Source: a virus. Taken from it: 62,252 nucleotides of DNA. Position 1 is the first letter of the stretch. Each line of letters starts with the position of its first letter. The notes under the pieces were generated by a model. The model ran no database searches, was not told the origin of the DNA, and worked only from the letters and a program-made list of their open reading frames with translations. The position numbers and the translations under genes are program-made. The stretch lies in the IMG/VR virus record IMGVR_UViG_3300025913_000006, positions 1 through 62,252 of that record. One strand, written 5' to 3'. Positions 15,673 to 22,885 of this stretch are shown here, piece by piece.

Positions 15673-17702
15673 GCCAATCACCCCCAACCATTCTCGCCAT
15701 TTCCAAGGCCCTCACTCAGAGGCACGGCGTTTCCGTCATCCCCGTAGATTCAGACAAGCATCCGGCACTTAAAGACGCGGAAGGGAAAAGCCTTTCTTGG
15801 AAACCCTACCAAAGCGCCCGCATGACTTCGGATGAAGTCGCCCATTATTTCCAGCACGCGGACCGCATCGCCCTGATTTGCGGTCATGTGTCGGGTGATC
15901 TTGAAGTCCTTGATTTTGACGTTCCTGGATTCTTTGAGCGATGGCAGTCAGTCTTGATCGACAATGGACACGAGGAGCTACTAAACAGCCTTGTACGACA
16001 GAGAACCCCATCAGGCGGGTTCCACATCATCTACCGCGCCACTAACAAAGAGTCAAACCAAAAGCTTGCGCGAAGATACAAAGAAGACGGAAAGCCTGAA
16101 ATAGCCATCGAAACCAGAGGAGAAGGCGGATATATCGTCGCCTATCCTTCACCCGGTTACGAAATGGTCCATCGGAAACTATCCGAGATCCCAACGATTT
16201 CCGCAGAAGATCGAGACGCCTTGATCTATGCGGCGAAACTACTTGATGAAGTCGCAGAAGACGTGCGCAACCCACAGCCGGTAGCTAACGGCGTGGCCGG
16301 TAAACGTCCGGGCGATGAATTCAATGAACGGTCTACGTGGTCCGAAGTTCTTGAGCCCCACGGATGGGAAAGAATAGGATGCGTAGGCCCGCGAGAGTTG
16401 TGGCGGCGTCCCGGAAAGACCGGGAAGCACACAAGCGCCACAACTGGTAACGGGTGGGGTAAGGACCTTTTGAAGGTCTTCACAAGCAATGCTTACCCAC
16501 TCGAAGTAGACGGCGTGTATAGCAAGTTCTATGCCTACGCCATCTTGAACCACGGGGGTGATCCAGCGCAAGCGGCCTCCCAACTCGCAAAAGAAGGATA
16601 CGGAGAAAAACGAGAACAACCCCCCCAAGTAATTGGCCCGGTTACAGAGGCAGCAACAGACGCCCCCGCTAGACGGTTCCGGCTGTATTCCCTCGATGAA
16701 CTTCTCGCAATGCCTCCGAAGCCCATGTTAGTCAAAGGACTATTAGGAGTTCAAGACAGATGGATGCTCTTTGGCCCTCCTGGGTGCGGTAAATCGTTTT
16801 CTGCGGTTGACCTCATGGTGGCTATGGCGTCCGGAACTACGTGGGCATGTACGTTCGACCCGGTAAAGCCCTTAAAGGTTTTGTACTGTACGGGTGAAGG
16901 AAAGTTCGGGATGCCAAGGCGTCTCGCGGCTAACCTTAATTGGAATGCGATCACACATGATTCAGTTAAAGACAATATCCGGATGATCTTAGATGTACCG
17001 CAATTGTTCAACCTTAACCATGATCGCTCGATACTGGTAATGGCCAAGGAGATCACAGAAGACGGATGGGTTCCCGACGTTGTGATTTTGGATACTCTAA
17101 ATAAGGCCGCTCTCGGGAGCAAAGAAACTGACAATTCAGACGCCGCAATCGTGTGCGACACCGTTGCACAGGTAGGCGAGCTACTTGGCTGCTCTACGGG
17201 TCTTGTGCATCACCAAGGATGGGTAGGCGATAACCCTAGAGGAGCGTCAGCCTATCACGGTGACATGGATATGATTATCCGGCAGTCATTGGACCAAAAC
17301 CAGAAGACAGGAGAAATCCACTGTTACAAGTCAAAGGACGTCCCGCCATTCTCGCCGCTCGCATTTGCGATCACCGGGCATGACGGCAGCGCCGTTGTCG
17401 ATTGGAGGCGGTCAGGATTTGAGGCGGGTGACGATACGATCTCCATCGTGTTGCTCGTCATGAAGCAGAACCCAGACAGAGAGTGGTGGACGCCAACGGA
17501 GTTGAAGCAAGGCTACATGCCCCACCACAACGCCGACACGATCCGCAAGGCGTGCAAGCGAGAGAGCCAGAGTTTGACGGGCTTGATCTACTGGGACGGC
17601 AAGGATTTGCCCCCTCGGTACAAGCTCAAGAACTTCGGGAAGGACAACCGGACAACAACCGGACAACAACCGGACAGACTTTTTGGAGGCGAAAATGCGT
17701 AA
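15669..17702 (+). CDS. primase-polymerase / helicase fusion, replication initiator candidate
   Basis: A 677-aa two-domain replication protein. Residues about 1-220 match the prim-pol (AEP, PF09250-type) domain: LEVLDFDVPG with the metal-binding Asp-x-Asp, TPSGGFHIIYR and AIETRGEGGYIVAYPS. After a linker, a RecA-like hexameric helicase/RepA-type ATPase follows with LFGPPGCGKS (Walker A), VVILDTLNKA (Walker B) and VHHQGW. A winged-helix-like C-terminus ends in an Asn/Thr/Gly-rich tail encoded by the first iterons. GTG 15669 is preferred (GTGA overlap); ATG 15645 is possible. It should prime and unwind DNA at the adjacent iterons. Confidence 0.9.
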   Translation: MSQSPPTILAISKALTQRHGVSVIPVDSDKHPALKDAEGKSLSWKPYQSARMTSDEVAHYFQHADRIALICGHVSGDLEVLDFDVPGFFERWQSVLIDNGHEELLNSLVRQRTPSGGFHIIYRATNKESNQKLARRYKEDGKPEIAIETRGEGGYIVAYPSPGYEMVHRKLSEIPTISAEDRDALIYAAKLLDEVAEDVRNPQPVANGVAGKRPGDEFNERSTWSEVLEPHGWERIGCVGPRELWRRPGKTGKHTSATTGNGWGKDLLKVFTSNAYPLEVDGVYSKFYAYAILNHGGDPAQAASQLAKEGYGEKREQPPQVIGPVTEAATDAPARRFRLYSLDELLAMPPKPMLVKGLLGVQDRWMLFGPPGCGKSFSAVDLMVAMASGTTWACTFDPVKPLKVLYCTGEGKFGMPRRLAANLNWNAITHDSVKDNIRMILDVPQLFNLNHDRSILVMAKEITEDGWVPDVVILDTLNKAALGSKETDNSDAAIVCDTVAQVGELLGCSTGLVHHQGWVGDNPRGASAYHGDMDMIIRQSLDQNQKTGEIHCYKSKDVPPFSPLAFAITGHDGSAVVDWRRSGFEAGDDTISIVLLVMKQNPDREWWTPTELKQGYMPHHNADTIRKACKRESQSLTGLIYWDGKDLPPRYKLKNFGKDNRTTTGQQPDRLFGGENA

Positions 17703-17785
17703 CCGGACAACAACCGGACAGAACCGGACAAGATGTGATTTTAGGTTCAAATTGGAACCGGACAGTAACCGGACAAAGCCGGACA
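17648..17785 (+). repeat. nine CCGGACA iterons in three triplets, putative origin
   Basis: CCGGACA starts at 17648, 17659, 17670; 17703, 17714, 17724; 17758, 17769, 17779. Spacing within triplets is 10-11 bp (one helical turn), and the triplets recur at exactly 55 bp. Most copies extend to AACCGGACA. The array begins inside the 3' end of the primase-helicase gene and runs past its stop. Same-face direct repeats next to an initiator gene are the hallmark of iteron origins. Confidence 0.7.
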
Positions 17786-17928
17786 GCCTCGCGTATGCGT
17801 ACGCGCGCGCGGTAGTAAGCCCCCCTAAAGGGGGCTTATATACTCTCTCTTTAAGGACTGTATGCGGGTGCGCTAAAGCGCGCCCCCTGATGTGTCGGCA
17901 AGTTCTTCAGGGTGCCCAAGCAAAATGA
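17695..17928 (+). CDS. doubtful ORF across the iterons, 77 aa
   Basis: ATG 17695 has GGAGG 5 nt upstream and the frame stays open to an ATGA overlap at 17925, like genuine genes here. However, the N-terminal 30 residues are Asn-Arg-Thr-rich because they translate the iterons, and the frame also crosses the GC hairpin and an alternating purine-pyrimidine tract. It may be only an open frame over the origin. Confidence 0.25.
   Translation: MRNRTTTGQNRTRCDFRFKLEPDSNRTKPDSLAYAYARAVVSPPKGGLYTLSLRTVCGCAKARPLMCRQVLQGAQAK
17790..17837 (+). other. alternating purine-pyrimidine tract plus GC hairpin beside the iterons
   Basis: From 17790 to 17811 pyrimidine and purine alternate without a break for 22 nt (CGCGTATGCGTACGCGCGCG...), a Z-DNA-prone sequence. 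It is followed by an 8-bp hairpin (17817-17824 with 17830-17837) and then an A/T-rich stretch. Together with the iterons this looks like an origin or replication-control structure; the hairpin lacks a proper T tract for termination. Confidence 0.5.
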
Positions 17929-18131
17929 CCACGTTCTCCCGATCAGCCGTGGTGGCCGGTTCCGAAAATTGGGCGACCCACCCATCAGACTGGACGCCCG
18001 CCCAAAAACGAACCTGGGCCGATGCCACGAGGACCACAAGAAATCCAGACGAGAACGCGGCACTTGACTCTCAGGTCGCCGCACTCCGATCAACCCCACA
18101 AAAACCTATATCATTAACTGATAGTTTGTGA
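17925..18131 (+). CDS. hypothetical protein, 68 aa
   Basis: ATG 17925 overlaps the preceding ORF as ATGA. The product has an N-terminal MTTFSRSAVVAG segment and a WTPAQKRTWADATRTTRNPD stretch; no family is recognised. It ends one base before the -10 box of gene 18147. Support is limited to frame and coupling. Confidence 0.4.
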   Translation: MTTFSRSAVVAGSENWATHPSDWTPAQKRTWADATRTTRNPDENAALDSQVAALRSTPQKPISLTDSL

Positions 18132-18137
18132 TATACT
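18109..18137 (+). promoter_or_regulatory. promoter/operator of gene 18147
   Basis: TATACT (18132-18137) preceded by TGA forms an extended -10 that ends 9 nt before ATG 18147. Just upstream, TATCA (18109-18113) and TGATA (18119-18123) make a short inverted repeat at the -35 position, a possible operator. Confidence 0.45.
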
Positions 18138-18146
18138 TAGGGAGAT

Positions 18147-18848
18147 ATGGAAACGAAGCGTGAAGTTTGCGAAGTAGGGCGAAAGCTCGTGGAGTCGGCG
18201 GTGTTGTCGAAAGGGGCACATGGAAGTACGTTCGGTAAAAACTTAGCCGAACCGTGTGAAGTGTGCGTGATGGAGTTGCGAGCGCAAGTGGGTGCGCTGT
18301 GCGGATGGTTTCCGGAAGTCAAGACGGATTTCCCGAAAGGCGACTCGCGATGCCTTTCGAGGTTTTTGCACGTCATCAACGACCGATGCACGGATGAGCA
18401 GCGCGAAGAATTGAAGCAGTTTGTTTTGCTTGACTTGTCCAAAAAATCGGACGAACTGGAGGTGAAGCGAATCTACAGGTGTGCCGACTGGGCGGTTCGT
18501 GAGGTTGCTGTTCGGAGATTCAAGCGGATCGGTCGAGAGGATTTAGCCGAGAAGTTTGCCGCGTTTGATCCGATCACGGACAAAGTGAGCGCCCAAAAGG
18601 CGCGAGCCGATGCCGATGCCGCTGCCGCTGCCTATGCCGCTGCCGATGCCGATGCCGCTGCCGCTGCCGATGCCGCTGCCTATGCCGCTGCCGATGCCGA
18701 TGCCGCTGCCGCTGCCTATGCCGCTGCCGCTGCCGATGCCGCTGCCGCTGCCTATGCCGCTGCCGCTGCCGCTGCCTATGCCGATGCCGCTGCCGCGTGG
18801 CAAGCTACGCTTGCCTTTGTTCATGAGTTGATTGAGATGGAGGCTTAA
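18147..18848 (+). CDS. Ala/Asp/Tyr tandem-repeat protein, 233 aa
   Basis: Residues 1-150 form an ordinary mixed domain with several Cys (GREVCEVGR-like start, PCEVCVMEL, CADWAVREVAVRRF). Residues about 153-217 are almost pure Ala with regularly placed Asp and Tyr, encoded by hexamers of the form GCN GCC (18606-18796), and the end is an amphipathic helix. Similar Ala-rich helical-repeat proteins, some annotated as putative immunity proteins, occur in phages and bacteria. The repeat tract is expected to vary in length between relatives. The gene seems near-leaderless. Confidence 0.7.
   Translation: METKREVCEVGRKLVESAVLSKGAHGSTFGKNLAEPCEVCVMELRAQVGALCGWFPEVKTDFPKGDSRCLSRFLHVINDRCTDEQREELKQFVLLDLSKKSDELEVKRIYRCADWAVREVAVRRFKRIGREDLAEKFAAFDPITDKVSAQKARADADAAAAAYAAADADAAAAADAAAYAAADADAAAAAYAAAAADAAAAAYAAAAAAAYADAAAAWQATLAFVHELIEMEA
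18606..18796 (+). repeat. low-complexity GCTGCC/GATGCC/TATGCC hexamer tract
   Basis: About 32 near-identical 6-bp units differing only in one or two bases (GCT, GAT or TAT before GCC). Because of the 6-bp period all forward frames and one reverse frame stay open, which creates false ORFs on both strands. It is slippage-prone and keeps the coding frame if whole units are lost. Confidence 0.85.
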
Positions 18849-19037
18849 ATGGAAACGATCAAGCTACTTTTCGATGACAACACAGAGTTGCATGTAAGTT
18901 CAGGCAAAGAGGGGATATTCCTGTGGGCAAACGACAAGGATCGGCAATCGGACGTGATGGCCAACCCCTCTCCGCAACAGGTCCGCGAGTTAATCGACGC
19001 TCTAAGTCAAGCCTTGGCGTCAGGAGATGAGAAATGA
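18849..19037 (+). CDS. hypothetical protein, 62 aa
   Basis: Begins directly after the previous stop. A small predicted beta domain (IKLLFDDNTELHVSSGKEGI) is followed by a helix (PQQVRELIDALSQALASGDE). Unrecognised. The next start overlaps its stop (ATGA). Confidence 0.6.
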   Translation: METIKLLFDDNTELHVSSGKEGIFLWANDKDRQSDVMANPSPQQVRELIDALSQALASGDEK

Positions 19038-19600
19038 AACCGCATACGCTTTTGATCGTAAATGAACCCGGAAACGAACCCTCACATTGGCTTCACGTTC
19101 CGGACTTCGATTCTGACCCAGTTGAGATCGCTTGGCCTGCGTGGTCGTCTGAGCGAGAAGCGGCGTTTGCGTATGATGCGTTATTGCCCATGATGCGGAA
19201 ACTTCCCCCAGCGTCGGGGAAACGCGAACTCGCGGCGCTTATGGGTGAATGCGCTTTGAATCTAGTTGAGCGACCAAATGCGATATTAGTAAAAACTCGC
19301 ATCGCCGGATCTATTATTCCGAACCACATCGAAAGATCACTCGTGTCACGCATAGGAACGTTTTCCGAAGAAGTTGACGTCATGCGGAACTCGTTTTGGA
19401 AGTTCTGGGAATGTGCTCCAGGATCGTACACTGTGGAATGGCCGACAGGTGAAGCTATTTTTGGAGCTTGGGTTGATGCGTTCATGTTGGCCGTATGCGT
19501 TAAGTGCGAAGAAATGGACGCTAATGGAGTGGTTATACCAATGCCTGGCTATGAATCGGAAGATTCCGGTCAAGCCTTGGCAAGTGGGGAAGAGGCGTGA
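19034..19600 (+). CDS. hypothetical protein, 188 aa
   Basis: Unrecognised soluble alpha/beta protein. Noticeable stretches are HWLHVPDFDSDPVEIAWPAW, a KREFAALMGE-like helical region in the middle and SYTVEWPTGEAIFGAW toward the C-terminus. The tail (GQALASGEEA) resembles the end of the preceding protein (SQALASGDEK), a hint of local duplication of the 3' end. ATGA coupling upstream and GTGA downstream. Confidence 0.6.
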   Translation: MKPHTLLIVNEPGNEPSHWLHVPDFDSDPVEIAWPAWSSEREAAFAYDALLPMMRKLPPASGKRELAALMGECALNLVERPNAILVKTRIAGSIIPNHIERSLVSRIGTFSEEVDVMRNSFWKFWECAPGSYTVEWPTGEAIFGAWVDAFMLAVCVKCEEMDANGVVIPMPGYESEDSGQALASGEEA

Positions 19601-19788
19601 GGGTGTACTTAGTGAATCGGACGTATCCCGACAAGACATCAACCATCGTGGCGGTCACGAAAACGTTTGACCTCGCTGAGAAGAAGGCGTCCGCAATTGC
19701 CGAGCGCGACGGGCTAAGGCGTCAGTTCGATTACTGGGTCAGAGGTGATGAGTTAATCGAGATCGCTCAATGGGAGGTTTCGGAATGA
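19597..19788 (+). CDS. hypothetical protein, 63 aa
   Basis: GTG 19597 overlaps the preceding stop (GTGA). A short beta-alpha-beta-like protein with YLVNRTYPDKTSTIVAVTKT, then FDLAEKKASAIAERDGL and DELIEIAQWEV. Unrecognised. Confidence 0.6.
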   Translation: MRVYLVNRTYPDKTSTIVAVTKTFDLAEKKASAIAERDGLRRQFDYWVRGDELIEIAQWEVSE

Positions 19789-20084
19789 GGTTCCCGACGA
19801 AGTTTAGGGCGTGGAATCCGGCGATTAGGGGATTCGAGCGACCAGGCGCATCAAGAAAAGAATATTCGCTTGAGATATGGAATTTTGAAAACTGCGAACT
19901 CTCCGCATGCACGGAGATTGCCGACAAGAACGGGCAGTTGATTTGGACGGGGGATGTGCTTCGGCATTTCGCGGAAACAGAAGATTTCAGAGTTGACATC
20001 TGCGAAGAAAATCCGTTGACTTGGGTCCCGACTGTTTGGGCCAATTATGTGGTCATAGGCAACAAATGGGAAGGCGTCAAGTGA
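19785..20084 (+). CDS. YopX-like protein
   Basis: A 99-aa product starting at ATG 19785 (ATGA). The N-terminal FPTKFRAWNPAIRGFE and the central IADKNGQLIWTGDVL match the YopX family (PF09643) pattern FRAW ... D-KNG-x-I-x-x-GD. These are small phage proteins of unknown function often located in accessory operons. The C-terminus is short compared with typical YopX proteins. Confidence 0.72.
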   Translation: MRFPTKFRAWNPAIRGFERPGASRKEYSLEIWNFENCELSACTEIADKNGQLIWTGDVLRHFAETEDFRVDICEENPLTWVPTVWANYVVIGNKWEGVK

Positions 20085-20383
20085 ACTTCGGTGGTGGGTC
20101 TAATTTGCCTCCAGGATGCTCCGTACGCGACATCGAGGCAGCTATTGGGTGGGACGGACCTTACCGTATGCATTGCACCTGTGGGGCTTTCTTGCCTTTG
20201 TCGCCAGTACGCGTAGAAAATCACGACGCGTACATGGACTGTCCAGGATCGGACGTTGAAATGCCTGAATGGTTAGACTGCGACGTCAAAGGTACGCATG
20301 GCCCGCATAAGTTCCTTTTTGACACTTTCGTGGTTTCGGTTTACAAGTGCTCGAAATGCGGCAAGGAGAAAGAAGTCAAGTGA
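20081..20383 (+). CDS. two-zinc-ribbon hypothetical protein, 100 aa
   Basis: GTG 20081 overlaps the YopX-like stop. Four CxC/CxxC elements (MHCTCGAF, DCPGSD, DCDVKGTHGPH, CSKCGKEK) suggest one or two zinc sites. The N-terminal part is Gly/Pro-rich (GGGSNLPPGC). No family recognised. Confidence 0.6.
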   Translation: MNFGGGSNLPPGCSVRDIEAAIGWDGPYRMHCTCGAFLPLSPVRVENHDAYMDCPGSDVEMPEWLDCDVKGTHGPHKFLFDTFVVSVYKCSKCGKEKEVK

Positions 20384-20568
20384 GCACCTTCAAATCAATC
20401 CACCTAACCGACGAATACCGTAAGTATTTCGAAGAGCAACAAAGAGAGCTTGGGTTTAGTAATGCATCCGAGTTATGGAGAATGGCCGCAAGCAAGGGAA
20501 TAAAGGAGTTAGGCGGCAAGACCTTTCAGGAGTGGAAGGAGGAAAGGAAAGGAAATGAGTCAAGATGA
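20380..20568 (+). CDS. ribbon-helix-helix-like small protein
   Basis: A 62-aa product from GTG 20380. It begins with a short strand (FKSIHLTDEYRKYFEEQQ) followed by two helices (SNASELWRMAASKGIKEL), which suits a ribbon-helix-helix DNA-binding fold. A possible autoregulator of this accessory block; the target is not evident. Confidence 0.6.
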   Translation: MSTFKSIHLTDEYRKYFEEQQRELGFSNASELWRMAASKGIKELGGKTFQEWKEERKGNESR

Positions 20569-20755
20569 TCTTAAAAAGCTAATCGCCGCACAAGACGAGC
20601 TAATACTTCAAGCAAAGCGAGAACTCGGCGGACTAGAGTTTAATCGCGAAGCATTTTTGGAAATGTGCCGACATGAGGAAACAAGTATTGACACAAACAA
20701 CGAACACGGCATCCCAGTAAAGCGGTGTGACCTATGCGGGATGGAAGTGGAGTGA
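20555..20755 (+). CDS. hypothetical protein with C-terminal CxxC
   Basis: A 66-aa helical protein, N-terminal DDLKKLIAAQDELILQAKRE probably coiled coil, and RCDLCGMEVE at the end. It overlaps the preceding gene by 14 nt and the next one by TGATG. Confidence 0.6.
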   Translation: MSQDDLKKLIAAQDELILQAKRELGGLEFNREAFLEMCRHEETSIDTNNEHGIPVKRCDLCGMEVE

Positions 20756-21009
20756 TGGATATGATTAACTACGCGGCTGGATTGGTGGAGGAAATTTCCG
20801 ACAAGGACGAGATCATAGAAAGGCTTACGACTCGGTTGACTTTGGCAAACACCGCGCTAGATCAAGTGTATGCGATGTCCGAATATGACGGAAATGCATC
20901 TTACTGCGGAGAGATATTTGCGATTCAAGGAGTAGCCAGCCCATTAAGTTGGGATAACGAAGCCCTCTTTGCCGCCCTAAAAGAAAGACAGGAGAAGGAA
21001 ACGAAATGA
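20755..21009 (+). CDS. hypothetical coiled-coil protein, 84 aa
   Basis: Start at ATG 20755 in a TGATG overlap. Helical heptad-like region (VEEISDKDEIIERLTTRLTL) followed by a short Gly/Ser segment and a Lys/Glu-rich end. Unrecognised. Confidence 0.6.
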   Translation: MDMINYAAGLVEEISDKDEIIERLTTRLTLANTALDQVYAMSEYDGNASYCGEIFAIQGVASPLSWDNEALFAALKERQEKETK

Positions 21010-21194
21010 AGTTTGAGTACAAAGAAATCGAAGGCGAATACACCCCAGCGGGCCAAGACGGCTACGGTCGGTACGATGAATCAACAGCGTGCGTATCAGT
21101 CGAAGAACTTAACGCATGCGGCGCTGAAGGGTGGGAACTTGTCGCTATGGACCATTTTTGGAAACGAGCGATTCTCAAGAGGCAGTTGCTATGA
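21006..21194 (+). CDS. DUF4177-like protein, 62 aa
   Basis: The sequence starts KFEYKEIEGEY and ends LNACGAEGWELVAMDHFW ... AILKRQL. This follows the DUF4177 pattern of an N-terminal YEYK strand, then LN-x2-GxEGWELV and a final strand. Small, widely distributed, function unknown. ATGA overlaps on both sides. Confidence 0.7.
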   Translation: MKFEYKEIEGEYTPAGQDGYGRYDESTACVSVEELNACGAEGWELVAMDHFWKRAILKRQLL

Positions 21195-21364
21195 CCATAA
21201 CCCAACCCAAATTCAAACGCGGAGACAAAGTACGTTGCATCAAAGGCAAGTACAAGGGACAAACGGAGGAAGTCACCTTCGGAACAGAGAGTTATGTTCA
21301 CGCAAGGATAGACGGACAGATTAGGTTGTGGCACGTGGATGAGTGCGAGAAGGTGGAAGAGTGA
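21191..21364 (+). CDS. KOW-like small protein, 57 aa
   Basis: From ATG 21191 (ATGA): KFKRGDKVRCIKGKYKGQTE is a clear KOW-type beta segment, followed by VHARIDGQIRLWHVDECE. KOW motifs bind RNA or RNA polymerase in ribosomal and NusG proteins; an RNA-binding role is possible but not shown. Confidence 0.65.
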   Translation: MTITQPKFKRGDKVRCIKGKYKGQTEEVTFGTESYVHARIDGQIRLWHVDECEKVEE

Positions 21365-21684
21365 ATCAAGTAGAGCGAGCGTTTCGGGAAGGGGCCAAAG
21401 AGTGCTGGGAATTCTGTTATGGAGACCAGATTGAAAATCGTTGCGTGGATCGTTGGTGGGCATCATCAACCGCCCGCGCAGAGTCAAAGTTTACGGATGA
21501 ATTACCGAAGGAGGAAGGGCAATATTGGATTCTTCGCCCTGGAAAGCAACCAGAGATGTGCATGTTTCACTTCGATCATGGAGATTGGGGAACATGCGCC
21601 GAAACGATAGATGACGCATACAATGGCAAGGAATTACTTGGCGCGAAGTGGCTCCGAATCGAACTGCCCGAGGTTGCCGAATGA
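21361..21684 (+). CDS. member of a local paralogous family, 107 aa
   Basis: GTG 21361 (GTGA overlap). It shares an outline with the genes at 27193 and 27540: an N-terminal xVERAFREG-type helix, then an xxEEGQYWILRPG-type strand, and a closing KWLRIELPE. These may be three diverged copies; the function is unknown. ATGA coupling to the next gene. Confidence 0.65.
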   Translation: MNQVERAFREGAKECWEFCYGDQIENRCVDRWWASSTARAESKFTDELPKEEGQYWILRPGKQPEMCMFHFDHGDWGTCAETIDDAYNGKELLGAKWLRIELPEVAE

Positions 21685-21779
21685 GCCTCAAAATGTCTGG
21701 CAACGATAAAACAGTCGCATGGTGTTTGTTCTGCGTCTGTGCGTGCATTGTAGGGTCAGTGTGGGGCAAATCAAGATGA
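21681..21779 (+). CDS. membrane microprotein, 32 aa
   Basis: ATG 21681 and stop 21777-21779 both lie in ATGA overlaps with neighbours. One hydrophobic, Cys-rich helix (WCLFCVCACIVGSVWG) fills the C-terminal half. Too short for family assignment. Confidence 0.5.
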   Translation: MSLKMSGNDKTVAWCLFCVCACIVGSVWGKSR

Positions 21780-21880
21780 GCACTTGGGATCGAATTAAGC
21801 ATGTGGGCGATAGCGTCTGCCTTTGGTTTTTGGATTTGCTCGCAGGAATACTTGCGTCAAGCGGAGATGATGAAGAGTGA
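21776..21880 (+). CDS. microprotein, 34 aa
   Basis: Between an ATGA overlap (21776) and a GTGA overlap (21877). The sequence has an amphipathic/hydrophobic helix (VCLWFLDLLAGILA) and an acidic end (GDDEE). Unrecognised. Confidence 0.5.
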   Translation: MSTWDRIKHVGDSVCLWFLDLLAGILASSGDDEE

Positions 21881-22209
21881 AAGACGAAGCAACAAGGGAA
21901 GTGTTAGTTAAGGCTAGGGAGTTGGTGGAAAAAGGGTGGACGAAGGGGGCAATGGCCCGCAATAAATATAGACACCGAGTTCAATTCGACAGCCTATGCG
22001 CGGTGAAGTTCTGCGCGATTGGCGCGATCAGCCGTTCAGCCAAGGATCGCCCATCGGATCAGGAAAAGTTGGATATTAGCGCTCGCAAAGCGATCAGGAA
22101 GATCAACGAACTAGATTCTATTTCAGTGTTCAATGACTCGGATGACACCACCAAAGCCGACGTCCTCGCTGCATTCGACAAGGCAATTGCGTACGCGAGT
22201 GAGCAATGA
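21877..22209 (+). CDS. DUF6197-like phage protein, 110 aa
   Basis: GTG 21877. The pattern LVKARELVEKGWTKGAMA, then LCAVKFCAIGAISR, and ADVLAAFDKAIAYA at the C-terminus matches a common phage family of unknown function (DUF6197). It is complete in length for this family. Confidence 0.75.
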   Translation: MKDEATREVLVKARELVEKGWTKGAMARNKYRHRVQFDSLCAVKFCAIGAISRSAKDRPSDQEKLDISARKAIRKINELDSISVFNDSDDTTKADVLAAFDKAIAYASEQ

Positions 22210-22478
22210 TCTGGATTGTCCGGGACATCCAAGAGCATGACGGGTGGAGAATCGTTTCCGTGTGGGACGCCGAGGACAAGGCCCGAAAATCGGCTCTCGA
22301 ATACGTTAATCAAGAAAACGAGCGCATCGCCTCGTACCACGCGCATTTTGAGAGCAAAAGACCGCTGGAGTTACTTGAACCAAGTGACAAATACCCAAAC
22401 AGTTGGAATCGCGGACACCAATGGGTGGACTTCACGGGGTACGAGTTGAACGCCGTCGTTCCTTACCCGTACGCATAG
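22206..22478 (+). CDS. hypothetical protein, 90 aa
   Basis: Last gene of the rightward replication/accessory operon, coupled by ATGA. Soluble, Trp- and Glu-rich (MIWIVRDIQEHDGWRIVSVW). Unrecognised. A convergent terminator follows 64 bp later. Confidence 0.6.
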   Translation: MIWIVRDIQEHDGWRIVSVWDAEDKARKSALEYVNQENERIASYHAHFESKRPLELLEPSDKYPNSWNRGHQWVDFTGYELNAVVPYPYA

Positions 22479-22541
22479 CCCGCATGTTCTGAGTGCCAAA
22501 CCTAAGCAAGGACGCCTCTACGGGCATTCTAGGGGCAAAAG

Positions 22542-22575
22542 AAAGGCCATCCCGTGTTTAGTTGGGATGGCCTTT
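22542..22575. terminator. bidirectional intrinsic terminator between convergent operons
   Basis: A perfect 12-bp stem (22542-22553 with 22564-22575) with a 10-nt loop; the outer A/T pairs provide a T-run on both strands. It separates the rightward operon ending at 22478 from the leftward gene ending at 22577. Confidence 0.9.
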
Positions 22576-22576
22576 C

Positions 22577-22885
22577 TTATCTTGACGGTTTCAGGTCTTC
22601 TGATCGGAAGCCAAGGTATGGCCCCGAGAAACCTTCGAGATCAAGATAGATAGTGTCGTCACGCACGAGTTTGATAGTCGCGCAAAACCCCTTGTGAATC
22701 CCGCGAAGTATCTCTACGCGGTTCCCTTCGATAAATTCCGATTTGAGTTTTAGCTGAGACCAAATCTCTTGCAGTGTCGTCTTTTCGTCAGATGTGCATC
22801 GAACCCGAAATATCTCAGATCGGGTCTCGCGGACTGTCGCCTTTGGTCGGCCTGATCCTGGACGTTTGCCGCCGTGCCCGTTCAT
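22577..22885 (-). CDS. hypothetical protein with GGKRPGSGRPK motif, 102 aa
   Basis: Start at ATG 22885 (ATGA overlap; the longer frame from 22936 is unnecessary). The N-terminus GHGGKRPGSGRPKA is a basic, AT-hook-like motif frequent in phage small DNA-binding proteins. Then comes a region typical of ribbon-helix-helix proteins (EIFRVRCTSDEKTTLQEIWS) and a beta-rich C-terminus (KLVRDDTIYLDLEG). Confidence 0.65.
   Translation of the reverse strand: MNGHGGKRPGSGRPKATVRETRSEIFRVRCTSDEKTTLQEIWSQLKLKSEFIEGNRVEILRGIHKGFCATIKLVRDDTIYLDLEGFSGPYLGFRSEDLKPSR

Noticed and set aside
17648-17785. CRISPR array
   Set aside because: Repeats are 7-11 bp and mostly contiguous, with no spacers of CRISPR size and no cas genes; the pattern is that of iterons.
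18543-18831. Reverse-strand 93-aa Gly/Ser/Ile ORF and forward 73-aa Met/Pro/Leu ORF across the repeat tract
   Set aside because: They arise only because the 6-bp period of the Ala-repeat tract keeps several frames open; there are no start signals and composition is extreme.
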